In this document: positions 42,992-52,178 of the stretch, one piece after another
Layout: every line of letters begins with the position of its first letter
How positions within the stretch are numbered: the stretch's first letter is position 1
Assembly (NCBI GenBank): GCA_051006995.1
Contig: JBPCSQ010000020.1
Location: forward strand, 62,001-126,000
Direction: 5' to 3'
DNA from: JAIQGF01 sp051006995
GTDB taxonomy: Bacteria; Acidobacteriota; Terriglobia; Terriglobales; Acidobacteriaceae
Length of the DNA stretch: 64,000 bases
Position numbers and translations under genes: made by a program
Notes under the pieces: generated by a model
The model's input: the letters and a program-made list of their open reading frames with translations, nothing else
What the model was told of the DNA's origin: nothing
The model's database searches: none

Positions 42992-43176
42992 CGCTCGGAC
43001 ACGGCAAGTGGCGGCAGCGGGGACCTAACTGCCACCGCAATTCGGCCTATCCCTGTCGGATTGACCTGCGAGCTAAGTTGCTGTAAATTCCGCCCGACCG
43101 CCGTGCTGCGCGCCAGGAAGCGGCGGTGCTCCCCCCAGCCGTCCCGCGCAAAGCGAAGTGGTTCAGCGAAAGCGAC

Positions 43177-45228
43177 ATGTCTCTGGAAAAGCTTGGGCGT
43201 TACCAGATCACCGGCGAACTCGGCAAAGGCGCCATGGGCGTGGTGTACAAGGCGCAAGACCCGACCATCGGGCGCGTCGTCGCGCTCAAGACCATGCGGC
43301 TCGACGTTCACGGCATGGAAGCCCAGGAGATGCTGCAACGCTTCCGCAATGAGGCGCGCAATGCTGGGGTGCTGAACCATCCCAACATCATCACCATTTA
43401 CGACGCCGGCGAGCAGGAAGGGATGTTCTACATCGCGATGGAGTTCATCGAGGGGCGAACGCTCCAAGAACTCCTGCGAGCGCAGAAGGTGCTGCCGGTC
43501 GAGAAGGTGATCGACGTTCTGCGACAGGTGTGCGCCGGGCTGGACTTCGCGCACCACAAGGGCGTCATCCATCGCGACATCAAGCCTGCCAACATCATGA
43601 TCGAGCCGGATGGAACGGCGAAAATCATGGATTTCGGCATCGCCAAGGGCGGTGGCAGCGGGCTGACAGGTACCGGCGAGGTGCTGGGGACGCCGAATTA
43701 CATGTCGCCGGAACAGGTGAAAGGCAAGCATCTGGATGGGCGCACCGACCTGTTCAGTCTGGGCGTGGTGCTGTACGAATGTCTGACTGGGGAGCGGCCG
43801 TTCAGCGGGCAAAACGTCACCACCATCATTTACAAGATCGTGAACGAGCACCCACCGGCGCCGCGCGATTTGGACAGCACGGTCCATTCCGGGTTGAGCA
43901 CGGTGGTGATGAAGGCTCTGGCCAAGTCGCCCGACGAGCGCTACGCGACAGGCGCGGCGTTCGCGCAGGATTTGGCGAACTACAAGAACATGGCGGCGGC
44001 GCAGCCGGCAGTTGTGCCCGCTCCGGCCGTAGCTCCGGCAGTGGCGGCGAAACCGGCGGGAGCAGCAGCGGCAGCGGCGAAACCGGCGGCCGTGCCGGTG
44101 CTGGAGAGCACCGTGGCCGCGGCGGCAAAAGTCCCAAGCCAGGCTCCGCCGCGGAAGAAATCTCCGGCGGGAGCGATTGCTATCGGGACATTGGCGCTGG
44201 CCGTGGTAGCTAGCGTGTACTTCGGCGTGATGCGTAAGCCGGGAACACCGGCGCCGGCGGCGCAGCCGGCAGCGGCGCCCATGTCTGTTCCGGCGCCTTC
44301 AGCCGAGGCGGCAAAAACGGAAGCCCCTGCGGAAGCAGCGCCGGAGAGCAAAGAGGCGTCCGCTGCGCCGCGCAGGTCGAGCAAAGCGGGCAAGCCTGCG
44401 CCGGCAGCGAAAGCAGCAGCCCCCAAGGCAACGCCGCCGGCAAGCTCGGCCGGGGCGGCAACGGCCAACCTGGGAGCGCTTCAGATTGCGTCCGGACCGA
44501 TCGGCGCCGCGGTGCAGATTGACGGCCGCACTGAATCGAGCTGGGTGACGCCATTCGGCGCGGCCAAGCTGAAGCCGGGCAAACACACGGTCGCCTTCAA
44601 CATGGAAGGCTACAAGCCGGAGACGCGCGACATCAACGTGGTGGCCGGAAGAACGCAGCCGCTGTATGTGCAGTTGCAGGCAGTGAAGGGGTTCATCGCA
44701 GTCAACAGCGACCCGCCGGGCGCACGCATTTTCGTGGACGGCGCGGACACGGGCAAGGTGACACCGGCGCGGGTGACCGTCAATCCGGGCTCGCGCAACG
44801 TGGAATTACGCAAAGACGGATACCAGACGCAGCGGGCGCCCATCGAAGTAGCGGTGGGGCAAATCCAGAACTACACGCCGGCGCTGCAATCGAGCGGAAA
44901 ACACGCAGCAGCACAGCCCGCGCCAACCAAGACGGCGACGCAGGCGGAGCCACAGCAGCAGTCCGGCGGCAGCCCGTTCCATAAGATTGGCAAGTTCTTC
45001 GGCAAGGCCCCCAAGGATGTCGGCGTGGTGGAGATCAAGACCCAGCCCAAAGGGGCGGAAGTCTGGGTGGGAAACACCGAGGCCGGCAAAGCTCCCGGCA
45101 AGTTTTCGGTCGCGCCCGGCACCTACAGCATCACGCTGCGTCTTTCCGGCTATAAGCCGGTGACTCGCACCATCCAGGTGGAGAAGGGAAAGACGTACGG
45201 CTTGGACGAGGTGCTGGAGAAGGAATGA
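43177..45228 (+). CDS. Hanks-type Ser/Thr kinase with three extracytoplasmic PEGA domains
   Basis: The product is 683 aa from ATG 43177. Kinase: glycine loop GELGKGAMGVVYK, Lys38, H132-R-D134 IKPANIM, D152-F-G, and NYMSPEQVKG. A Pro/Ala-rich linker leads to a helix at about 330-350 (GAIAIGTLALAVVASVYFGV), then another Ala/Pro-rich linker. Three PEGA repeats follow: GPIGAAVQIDGRTESSWVTP, SDPPGARIFVDGADTGKVTP and TQPKGAEVWVGNTEAGKAPG, each ending in a beta strand pair (GKHTVAFNMEGY, GSRNVELRKDGY, GTYSITLRLSGY). PEGA domains bind surface polymers, so the kinase may sense the envelope. ATG start chosen over a frame that opens at 43126 without a Shine-Dalgarno. Confidence 0.94.
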   Translation: MSLEKLGRYQITGELGKGAMGVVYKAQDPTIGRVVALKTMRLDVHGMEAQEMLQRFRNEARNAGVLNHPNIITIYDAGEQEGMFYIAMEFIEGRTLQELLRAQKVLPVEKVIDVLRQVCAGLDFAHHKGVIHRDIKPANIMIEPDGTAKIMDFGIAKGGGSGLTGTGEVLGTPNYMSPEQVKGKHLDGRTDLFSLGVVLYECLTGERPFSGQNVTTIIYKIVNEHPPAPRDLDSTVHSGLSTVVMKALAKSPDERYATGAAFAQDLANYKNMAAAQPAVVPAPAVAPAVAAKPAGAAAAAAKPAAVPVLESTVAAAAKVPSQAPPRKKSPAGAIAIGTLALAVVASVYFGVMRKPGTPAPAAQPAAAPMSVPAPSAEAAKTEAPAEAAPESKEASAAPRRSSKAGKPAPAAKAAAPKATPPASSAGAATANLGALQIASGPIGAAVQIDGRTESSWVTPFGAAKLKPGKHTVAFNMEGYKPETRDINVVAGRTQPLYVQLQAVKGFIAVNSDPPGARIFVDGADTGKVTPARVTVNPGSRNVELRKDGYQTQRAPIEVAVGQIQNYTPALQSSGKHAAAQPAPTKTATQAEPQQQSGGSPFHKIGKFFGKAPKDVGVVEIKTQPKGAEVWVGNTEAGKAPGKFSVAPGTYSITLRLSGYKPVTRTIQVEKGKTYGLDEVLEKE

Positions 45229-45372
45229 CCTGGTTCGACCGGCGATACATTCACTCTTCGCCTGGCGCACCGCCTTTCACTTTCCCGTCCCGGGAAAAAT
45301 CCCGCACATTTATTCGAGGTTTGGCTGCCTAAGACTAGCCGCGTAGCTGGATCCCTGGTCTAGCATACGTTT

Positions 45373-45489
45373 GCTCCAGCGAATATATGGCAGATTGGCC
45401 CCGCCGTTTGGCGAAAGCCGGGCGGTACTTCTCCTTCCCCCGCTGGAGCATGTTTCGCCCAAAAATTCTTCGCGTGTGGAGGTCTTTGC
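45373..45489 (+). promoter_or_regulatory. structured 5' leader of subtilase 1 (shared with subtilase 2)
   Basis: GCTCCAGCG (45373-45381) pairs with CGCTGGAGC (45441-45449), giving a perfect 9-bp closing stem. Inside, GGC-CC-CGCC (45397-45405) faces GGCG-AAA-GCC (45410-45419) around GTTT, followed by GGGCGG and a C/T-rich strand. A free GTTTCGCC tail and GGAGG then precede the ATG. The homologous leader at 48748 keeps stem, loop and spacing. No standard riboswitch class was recognised. Confidence 0.7.
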
Positions 45490-48486
45490 ATGTCCAGGCC
45501 TAGGACGGGTCTACGTCTCTTCTTGTGTTTCATCTTGCTCACATGCTTCGCGTTAACGACGACGCTGGCTGCGCAGTCCGACAAGGCAGTTGGCAGCAAT
45601 GGAAAAGCAAAAGCGAGCAACGGTCTTTATATTGTGCAGATGACGGATGCCCCGGTGGTTTCTTATACGGGCGGCATCAAAGGGTTGCAGGCGACCAAGC
45701 CCCCGAAGGGGCAGAAGATTGATCCCTACAGCGCCAAGGTAATTGCCTACAACGCCTACCTTGACGACAAACACAACCGCGCCCTCAACCAGGTGGGTGG
45801 CAGCCGCAAGGTTTACGACTATCATTTCGCCTTCAACGGCTTTGCCGCGGAGCTCACTCCGGCGCAAGCTGCCGCCATGAAGAACGTACCCGAAGTCCTG
45901 GCGGTCAGCCCCGATGAGCTACGCTTCGCCGACACCTCCTCCACTCCGAACTTCCTCGGCCTGACCGATTCCGGCGGCTTGTGGGACCAGCTCGGCGGCG
46001 TCGGCCGTGCGGGCGAGGGACTCATCATCGGCGATGTGGACTCGGGCATCTGGCCGGAAAGCGCCAGTTTCTCCGACCGCACCGGCCTCAACGGAAACCT
46101 CACCCAGGACGGCAAACTGGCCTACCAGCAGATCCCCGGGTGGCACGGCAAGTGCACTCCTGGCGAGGCATTCACCGCCTCTAACTGCAACCAGAAGCTG
46201 ATCGGCGCGCAGTGGTTTAACGCCGGTTACGGCGGCGACAAAGGGGTCAAAGCCAACCTGCCGTGGGAGTTCAACTCCGCGCGTGACTACAACGGCCACG
46301 GTACGCACACGGCTTCGACCGCCACCGGTAATCACGGCGTTCTCCCCAGCGGTCCGGTGGCCGTGTTTGGCCCGGTCAGCGGCATGGCGCCGCGGGCGCG
46401 CATCGCCATGTACAAGGCCCTGTGGTCTTTGCAGGACGCTTCCACCGCCAGCGGGTACACCACCGACCTCGTGGCCGCCATTGATCAGGCGGTCGCCGAC
46501 GGCGTGGACGTCATCACTTACTCCATCAGCGGTTCCCAAACCAACTTCCTCGATGCGGTGGAGCTTGCTTACATGTATGCGGCCGACGCCGGCATCTTTG
46601 TGGCCACCTCCGCCGGAAATAGCGGGCCGACCACCAGCACCGTGGCCCACCCCGGCCCGTGGCTGACCACGGTCGCCGCCGGCACCCACAATCGCGGCAT
46701 GGTGGGCAAAGCGACTCTCGGTGGAACCGACTACACCGGCTCCTCGACGGCGGCCTCTGCCGTCACCGCCCCGATCATCGAGTCCAGTGCTGCCGGAATG
46801 GCGGGCGCCGATCCGACCATGGTGCAGCTCTGCTACGCCGCGGTGGATAACGGCGGCACGCCGGTCCTGGATCCGATCAAAGTGGCAGGCAAGATCGTGG
46901 TTTGCGACCGCGGCGTAACCGCGCGCGTCAACAAGAGCCTGGCCGTGTACCAGGCCGGCGGCGTGGGCATGATCCTGCTCAATCCGACGAGCGCCTCGCT
47001 CAACGCCGATTTCCACTCGGTGCCGAGCGTGCATCTGCAGAACACTGACTACGCTGCTGTGCACGCCTTCGCGGCCACACCGGGTGCGACGGGAACCGTG
47101 CAGCAAGCGATTGCCGATTACTCTACGCCGGCGCCCTATACCGCTTCGTTCTCCTCGCGGGGTCCGCTGCGGGCAGGCAACGGCAACCTGCTGAAGCCGG
47201 ATGTGATCGCTCCCGGCCAGGACATCCTGGCGGCGGTCTCGCCGGTCGGCAACGGTGGCCTGTGGTTCAATCTCTACAGCGGCACCTCCATGTCCACCCC
47301 GCATGTGGCGGGCTTGGCTGCGCTGCTGAAGAACCTGCACCCGGACTGGTCGCCGATGATGATCAAGTCGGCGCTCATGACCACCGGCTACGATGTGCTG
47401 GATTCGGGCATCTCCACCGCGACCATGATCTTCCGCCAGGGCGCCGGTCACGTGAAACCCAATAGCGCGACCGATCCCGGCCTGGTCTTCAACAGCGGGC
47501 TCTATGACTGGTACGCGTTCCTGTGCGGCACGACCACCGGCGTTCCTCCGGCTACCTGCACCGCACTGGCCAGCATGGGATACTCGCTCAATCCCAACGA
47601 TCTCAACGTGGCCTCGATCGCCATTGGCGCTCTGGCGGGCAGCCAAACCGTGACCCGCCGGGTGACCAACATCAGCCACAGCAACGCAACCTACACGCCG
47701 GCAATCAGCGGATTGACCGGCATCTCCGCCACCTTCAATCCCACCTCTCTGACTCTGGCTCCTGGACAGACCGGGACGTTCAACGCGACCCTTACCACGA
47801 CAACGGCTCCGCTCAACGTTTATACCGGCGGACAGTTGACCTGGTCCGAACCCGGCCACGCGGTCCGCATTCCGGTGGTAATCCGGCCGGTGGCGCTGGC
47901 TGCTCCGACGCAGGTTTCCGACAGCTACAGCGTCAAGTTCGGATACGACGGACCGTTTACGGCGACGGCTCGCGGCCTGGTTGCGGCTCAGACGTTCAAT
48001 GGCCAGGTGGGCCAGGGCCTGGACACGTTTGTTCCGAACGACCCGGGTACGGTGTCGTTCAATGTGACCGTTCCCGCCGGAACCACCTACGCCCGGTTCT
48101 CGCTGTTCGATTCCACCACCAGCCCTGCGAGTGACGTCGACCTGTACGTCTATCGCAACGGGGCGCTGGTCGGGAGCAGTGGCGGCGGAACATCGGAGGA
48201 GGAAGTCAACTTCGTCAACCCCACGGCGGCTACTTACACGGTGTGGGTGCACGGGTACAACACCCACGGCGGAACCACCAACTTCACCCTGTTCGCCTGG
48301 GTGCTGGGCTCGGTCGATGCCGGCAACATGACGGTGACCGCGCCGTCCAGCGCTGTGATCGGGCAATCGGGAACGATCAGCCTGTCGTTCTCCGGCCTGA
48401 CCTCAGGTAGCAAGTACCTGGGCTCGGTGGCCTACAGCGGCGCCAGCGGCATGCCGAGTCCGACCATCGTGCGCGTGGATCCGTAG
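45490..48486 (+). CDS. secreted S8 peptidase (plant-like subtilase) with PA, Fn3 and PPC-type domains
   Basis: The 998-aa product has a signal peptide (LRLFLCFILLTCFALTTTLA), an I9 inhibitor propeptide (about 45-145) and a catalytic domain: IIGDVDSGIWPES with Asp184, NGHGTHTAST with His270, and GTSMSTPHVAGLAALLKNLH with Ser600. The block from GDVDSGIWPES to GHGTHTAST is the plant (cucumisin/SBT) type. A PA-type insert (about 430-540), an Fn3-like domain (about 690-800) and a C-terminal PPC-like domain (about 810-940, SFNVTVPAGTTYARFSLFDS) follow. It is a degradative extracellular protease. The signal peptide and 5' leader resemble those of the downstream paralog. Followed by a strong terminator. 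Confidence 0.95.
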   Translation: MSRPRTGLRLFLCFILLTCFALTTTLAAQSDKAVGSNGKAKASNGLYIVQMTDAPVVSYTGGIKGLQATKPPKGQKIDPYSAKVIAYNAYLDDKHNRALNQVGGSRKVYDYHFAFNGFAAELTPAQAAAMKNVPEVLAVSPDELRFADTSSTPNFLGLTDSGGLWDQLGGVGRAGEGLIIGDVDSGIWPESASFSDRTGLNGNLTQDGKLAYQQIPGWHGKCTPGEAFTASNCNQKLIGAQWFNAGYGGDKGVKANLPWEFNSARDYNGHGTHTASTATGNHGVLPSGPVAVFGPVSGMAPRARIAMYKALWSLQDASTASGYTTDLVAAIDQAVADGVDVITYSISGSQTNFLDAVELAYMYAADAGIFVATSAGNSGPTTSTVAHPGPWLTTVAAGTHNRGMVGKATLGGTDYTGSSTAASAVTAPIIESSAAGMAGADPTMVQLCYAAVDNGGTPVLDPIKVAGKIVVCDRGVTARVNKSLAVYQAGGVGMILLNPTSASLNADFHSVPSVHLQNTDYAAVHAFAATPGATGTVQQAIADYSTPAPYTASFSSRGPLRAGNGNLLKPDVIAPGQDILAAVSPVGNGGLWFNLYSGTSMSTPHVAGLAALLKNLHPDWSPMMIKSALMTTGYDVLDSGISTATMIFRQGAGHVKPNSATDPGLVFNSGLYDWYAFLCGTTTGVPPATCTALASMGYSLNPNDLNVASIAIGALAGSQTVTRRVTNISHSNATYTPAISGLTGISATFNPTSLTLAPGQTGTFNATLTTTTAPLNVYTGGQLTWSEPGHAVRIPVVIRPVALAAPTQVSDSYSVKFGYDGPFTATARGLVAAQTFNGQVGQGLDTFVPNDPGTVSFNVTVPAGTTYARFSLFDSTTSPASDVDLYVYRNGALVGSSGGGTSEEEVNFVNPTAATYTVWVHGYNTHGGTTNFTLFAWVLGSVDAGNMTVTAPSSAVIGQSGTISLSFSGLTSGSKYLGSVAYSGASGMPSPTIVRVDP

Positions 48487-48527
48487 CCTTTCTCCACCGC
48501 GGCCGCGCCAGCGGCCGCAAACCTGAC

Positions 48528-48557
48528 GAGCCCCGGAGCAACTCCGGGGCTCTTTTT
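48528..48557 (+). terminator. intrinsic terminator of subtilase 1
   Basis: AGCCCCGGAG-CAA-CTCCGGGGCT followed by CTTTTT: a perfect 10-bp stem and a T-run. An extra GCGGCCGC hairpin lies just before it. Confidence 0.9.
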
Positions 48558-48747
48558 ATTGGCTGGAGATCTGCGCGACATCGCACTTCCCGACCTTCAG
48601 CCGACCAAGTCCCTTGCCGGCTGCCCTGCCGAGTATCACCAGAGTTAATGCGCAGGGACTTGCACTTTCCCGTTTTGGAACAACATTTTGTGCGCTTGCC
48701 ACAAATGGGTCATTCCCATAAGCGGACTTGTCCGCTATAGTTCCTGC

Positions 48748-48865
48748 GCTCCAGCGAATACCTTGCAAGATTGGCTCCGCCCTATGGCGGAAGCCGGGCG
48801 GCATTTCTCCCTTCCCCCGCTGAAGCACGTTTCGCCAAAACTTTAACTCCTGTGGAGGTCTCTGC
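48748..48865 (+). promoter_or_regulatory. structured 5' leader of subtilase 2
   Basis: GCTCCAGCG (48748-48756) pairs with CGCTGAAGC (48818-48826), with one mismatch. Inside, GGCTCCGCC (48773-48781) pairs with GGCGGAAGCC (48786-48795; one bulged A) around CTAT, and GGGCGG plus the C/T-rich CTCCCTTCCCCC follow. GTTTCGCC and GGAGG again precede ATG. A TATAGT at 48736-48741 could be the -10. Two covarying stem differences from the first leader (the lower stem of the inner hairpin) favour a conserved RNA fold. Confidence 0.7.
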
Positions 48866-51451
48866 ATGTTCAGGCCTTTATCCGGCCCTCGTCTCGTCCT
48901 GTTGGCGCTGCTTCTGTGCTTCACAGCGGCGACGATCGCACCGGCGCAGTCGGTACCGGTCAGCGCCGCAACCAATACAAACCAGTGGCTGGTCGAATTG
49001 ACTGGCTCGCCCACCTCCGATGGCGGCAACGCAGCGGGGCTGCAGAAGGACCAAGCGGCCTTCCGGAAAGCAGCTGCGGCGGCCAACATCACCTACTCCG
49101 AACGGAAGGCTTTCAGCGCCTTGTTTAACGGCCTGGCGATCACGGCGACGCGCAGTGCGGCGACCGCGATCGGGATGCTGCCGGGAGTGAAGGCGGTCTA
49201 TCCCGACACGATCATTACCCTGGATCCGCGTGCCGGCACCTCGCAGCCCGATCTGTTCTGGGCGATCCAGATGACGGGCGCCGACCTGGTGCAGAACACC
49301 CTGGGCTTCACCGGCAAGGGCGTAAAAGTGGGCGTCATTGACACCGGTGTTGACTACAACCATCCGGACCTGGGTGGATGCTTCGGCCCGGGATGCCACG
49401 TGGCGGGCGGAACCGACCTGGTCGGAGACGCGTACAACGCCGATGACGCCAATCCGGTGATCGCTCCCGATCCGAACCCGATGGATTGCGCCGGCCACGG
49501 CACGCACGTGTCTGGCATCATCGGCGCCAATGGTGCGGTGAAGGGTGTTGCTCCGGAGGTTACGCTTTACATGTACCGCGTGTTCGGCTGCGTCGGTTCG
49601 ACCTCCGATAGCGTGATGATTGATGCCATGGAGCATGCGCTGAACGACGGCGTACAGGTCGTCAACATGAGTATCGGCGCTGCCTTCGGGTGGCCGCAGT
49701 GGCCGACGGCGATGGCCTCTGACCGGCTGGTGAAGAAAGGCGTGGTAGTGGTTGCGTCGTTCGGCAACTCCGGCGCCAATGGTCTGTACTCCGGCGGCGC
49801 GCCGGGCCTGGGCAGCCAGGTGATCGGCGTGGCCTCGTTCGACAACCTGGTATTCCCCGGGCGGTATTTCACCGCCGACAATGGCGATCCTACCCACCCG
49901 TTCATCTACAGTGGCGCGACCGGATCTCCCGCAGCTCCGACGTCGGGGTCGTTACCGATTACGAAGTTCGGCACAACCACGACCACGAATGACGGTTGCA
50001 GCGCTTTTCCGGCGGGAAGTCTGACCGGCAAGGCGGTGCTCATCCGTCGCGGCACGTGCACGTTCAACGTGAAATCGTTCAACGCGCAAAACGCCGGCGC
50101 GGCGGCCGTGGTGCTCTACAACAATACCGCGGGCGCGCTGAACCCGACGGTGGCAGGTCCGCCGAACATCACCATCCCGGTGGTGGCGATCACCGCTGCT
50201 GACGGTGCGTTACTGAACACCCGCATCGCGTCGGGCGCGACGAATATTACGTGGACCGACCAGTTCGCGGGAGCTCCGAGCCCCACGGCTGGCCTAATCT
50301 CGTCGTTCTCTTCGTATGGCTTGTCACCCGACCTGATCATGAAGCCCGACATCGGCGCGCCGGGCGGCAACATTCTGTCCACCTGGCCGCTGGCGCTAGG
50401 CGGCTACGCGGTGCTGAGCGGCACCTCGATGTCGTCACCGCACGTGGCGGGCACGGCGGCCTTGTTGCTGCAAGCCTTCCCCAAGACGCAGTCGCGCAAG
50501 GTGCGTGACATCCTGCAGAACACGGCACGGCCGGCGCTGTGGTCTCTGGCGCCGGGCTACGGCCTGCTGGACAGCACGTTCCGTCAGGGCGCTGGAATGG
50601 TCAACATCTACGACGCGATCACCGCCACCACCCGCATCACCCCGGGCAAGATTGCTACGGGCGAGGGGCAGGCTGGACCGGTGACCACGACGCTGACCAT
50701 CAGCAACAACGCCGACACCGACGTGACCTATAACACGTCCTTCGTCTCCGGCATCGCGGCGACCCAGGGCGACAAATACAGCACCAACGTCTACACGCAG
50801 GGGTTCTACACGACCGATGAAACGGTGAGCTTCAGCCCGAGCACGGTCACCGTTCCGGCGGGAAGCTCGGTCCCGGTGGATGTGACCATCACGCCCCCGA
50901 CGGTGGACCCGAGCGGCAACGTGAGCGCTCCGGAAGACGCGCTGTACGGCGGCTACCTGGTGTTCACCCCGACGGCGGACGGCACCACGCTACAGGTTCC
51001 TTACGGCGGTATCGTGGGCGACTACCAGGCAATCCAGGTACTGAAACCCACTCCAAACGGGTTCCCGTGGCTGGCCAGAGTGGTAGGAACGAGCTACGTG
51101 AAACAACTGGATGGCGCGGTTTACACGCTGGCCAACGGCGACATTCCGTACATCCTGATGCACTTCGAGCACCAGTTCCAGCAGTTGCAGATGCAGGTTC
51201 TCGACCCAGTCAGTGGCAAGAACTTCCAATACATTGACAATGAGAAATACCTGCCGAGCAACTCCACCCCATCGGGCTTCTACCCGTTCACGTTTGACGG
51301 GACCACGTTTACGCCGAGCGGCAAGAACTCCTTCACCGTGCCGAACGGAAATTACGTGATCAACGTCCGCGCGCTGAAGGCGCTGGGCAATCCTGACAAC
51401 CCGGCGGATTGGGAAACCTGGACCTCTCCAGTGTTCACCATCACCCGGTAG
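48866..51451 (+). CDS. secreted S8 peptidase with PA and Fn3-like domains (paralog of the upstream subtilase)
   Basis: The 861-aa product has a signal peptide (LVLLALLLCFTAATIAPA), an I9-like propeptide (about 40-120) and a catalytic core of Vpr type: VGVIDTGVDYNHPDLGG with Asp159, CAGHGTHVSG with His211, and SGTSMSSPHVAG with Ser521. A PA domain is inserted (about 370-450, CTFNVKSFNAQNAGAAAVVL). C-terminal C5a-peptidase-like Fn3 domains (about 600-860) follow, ending FTITR. The protein is shorter than its neighbour and differs in the catalytic core, so the pair share regulation and secretion more than recent descent of the whole protein. ATG 48866 follows GGAGG by 9 bases. Followed by a UUCG-loop terminator. 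Confidence 0.95.
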   Translation: MFRPLSGPRLVLLALLLCFTAATIAPAQSVPVSAATNTNQWLVELTGSPTSDGGNAAGLQKDQAAFRKAAAAANITYSERKAFSALFNGLAITATRSAATAIGMLPGVKAVYPDTIITLDPRAGTSQPDLFWAIQMTGADLVQNTLGFTGKGVKVGVIDTGVDYNHPDLGGCFGPGCHVAGGTDLVGDAYNADDANPVIAPDPNPMDCAGHGTHVSGIIGANGAVKGVAPEVTLYMYRVFGCVGSTSDSVMIDAMEHALNDGVQVVNMSIGAAFGWPQWPTAMASDRLVKKGVVVVASFGNSGANGLYSGGAPGLGSQVIGVASFDNLVFPGRYFTADNGDPTHPFIYSGATGSPAAPTSGSLPITKFGTTTTTNDGCSAFPAGSLTGKAVLIRRGTCTFNVKSFNAQNAGAAAVVLYNNTAGALNPTVAGPPNITIPVVAITAADGALLNTRIASGATNITWTDQFAGAPSPTAGLISSFSSYGLSPDLIMKPDIGAPGGNILSTWPLALGGYAVLSGTSMSSPHVAGTAALLLQAFPKTQSRKVRDILQNTARPALWSLAPGYGLLDSTFRQGAGMVNIYDAITATTRITPGKIATGEGQAGPVTTTLTISNNADTDVTYNTSFVSGIAATQGDKYSTNVYTQGFYTTDETVSFSPSTVTVPAGSSVPVDVTITPPTVDPSGNVSAPEDALYGGYLVFTPTADGTTLQVPYGGIVGDYQAIQVLKPTPNGFPWLARVVGTSYVKQLDGAVYTLANGDIPYILMHFEHQFQQLQMQVLDPVSGKNFQYIDNEKYLPSNSTPSGFYPFTFDGTTFTPSGKNSFTVPNGNYVINVRALKALGNPDNPADWETWTSPVFTITR

Positions 51452-51474
51452 TAGTTCGCAGCACCGAAGTACTT

Positions 51475-51507
51475 AAGCTGGCGGAGTTCGCTCCGCCAGC
51501 TTTTTTC
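51475..51507 (+). terminator. intrinsic terminator with UUCG tetraloop
   Basis: AAGCTGGCGGAG-TTCG-CTCCGCCAGCTT followed by TTTTCTTT: a 12-bp perfect stem capped by the very stable UUCG loop. It ends the subtilase transcript; the reverse strand could also terminate. Confidence 0.93.
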
Positions 51508-51520
51508 TTTGCAGTGGAAA

Positions 51521-51982
51521 TTACGCGGGACGCTTGCCGGTTTTCTTTGCCTTCTGTTCCCAGGGACGCTTGGGGCGCTGGGGGGCGGTTTGGTCGCGGT
51601 CGCGGACGCGGTCGTAGACATAGTCCTCAGAGACCGTACCGAGCGACTCGTTGTAAAGGCTGAGGCCGCCGATGGCCTCCTTCAGTTCTTCGGTGAAGCG
51701 GTGGAGGTCGGCGAGTTTTTCGGCGGTGGCGGGAACCTCGGTCTTGGTGGTCTTGAAAAACTGCTGGTAGCCGCGGTTGACGAGCTTGGAAATTTCGCCG
51801 CCGACCAGATAGCCGGGGTAGGCGAAGATGCGGACGCCGTCGTCATCCATCTTTTCAATGGCGGCCGAGCAACCGTACTTTTTCAGGAAGACGCGATTCT
51901 TAACCCCGGCGGGCTCCAGCAGATCGACGTCGTGAGCGCGCAGCCAGGCAACGGCGTCGTCGTAGGTGCGGGACGTACTCAT
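51521..51982 (-). CDS. conserved hypothetical protein
   Basis: The product is 153 aa from ATG 51982; an in-frame ATG at 52030 adds a non-conserved stretch. It is soluble, with no signal. MSTSRTYDDAVAWLRAHDVD opens a small alpha/beta domain (VKNRVFLKKYGCSAAIEKMD, DDDGVRIFAYPGYLVGGEIS). A basic, Arg/Lys/Pro-rich tail ends in KRPWEQKAKKTGKRPA, which could bind nucleic acid. I recognise no family. It reads toward the subtilase 2 terminator and overlaps nothing. Confidence 0.7.
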   Translation of the reverse strand: MSTSRTYDDAVAWLRAHDVDLLEPAGVKNRVFLKKYGCSAAIEKMDDDGVRIFAYPGYLVGGEISKLVNRGYQQFFKTTKTEVPATAEKLADLHRFTEELKEAIGGLSLYNESLGTVSEDYVYDRVRDRDQTAPQRPKRPWEQKAKKTGKRPA

Positions 51983-52178
51983 GTTATTCGCCAAGGTTTC
52001 AGCCTTTCCGGCAGGGCCGGCGCTGCGCAATTCGTGTAACGCCGCACCACCCTACCACATCCAAAGCACAGGCCGTCAAACCGGCACGTGTGTCTCCGAC
52101 CAGCCGAATACGATCCATCCGGAGGCCCGGCTGTTGTCCGGAGCACGCGGGTTTGCCGCTGACGGCGGTACCTGGTAC

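Noticed and set aside
45373..45489. assignment of the subtilase leader to c-di-GMP, TPP, SAM or cobalamin riboswitches
   Set aside because: The consensus core sequences of these classes are not present; left as unclassified structured leader.
47450..47460. TCACGTGAAAC half of a parS-like sequence inside subtilase 1
   Set aside because: Left half does not match and it is inside codons, so not a parS site.
45919..48366. 815-codon minus-strand frame opposite subtilase 1
   Set aside because: Long only because of high GC on the opposite strand; Arg/Gly/His-rich with no motif.
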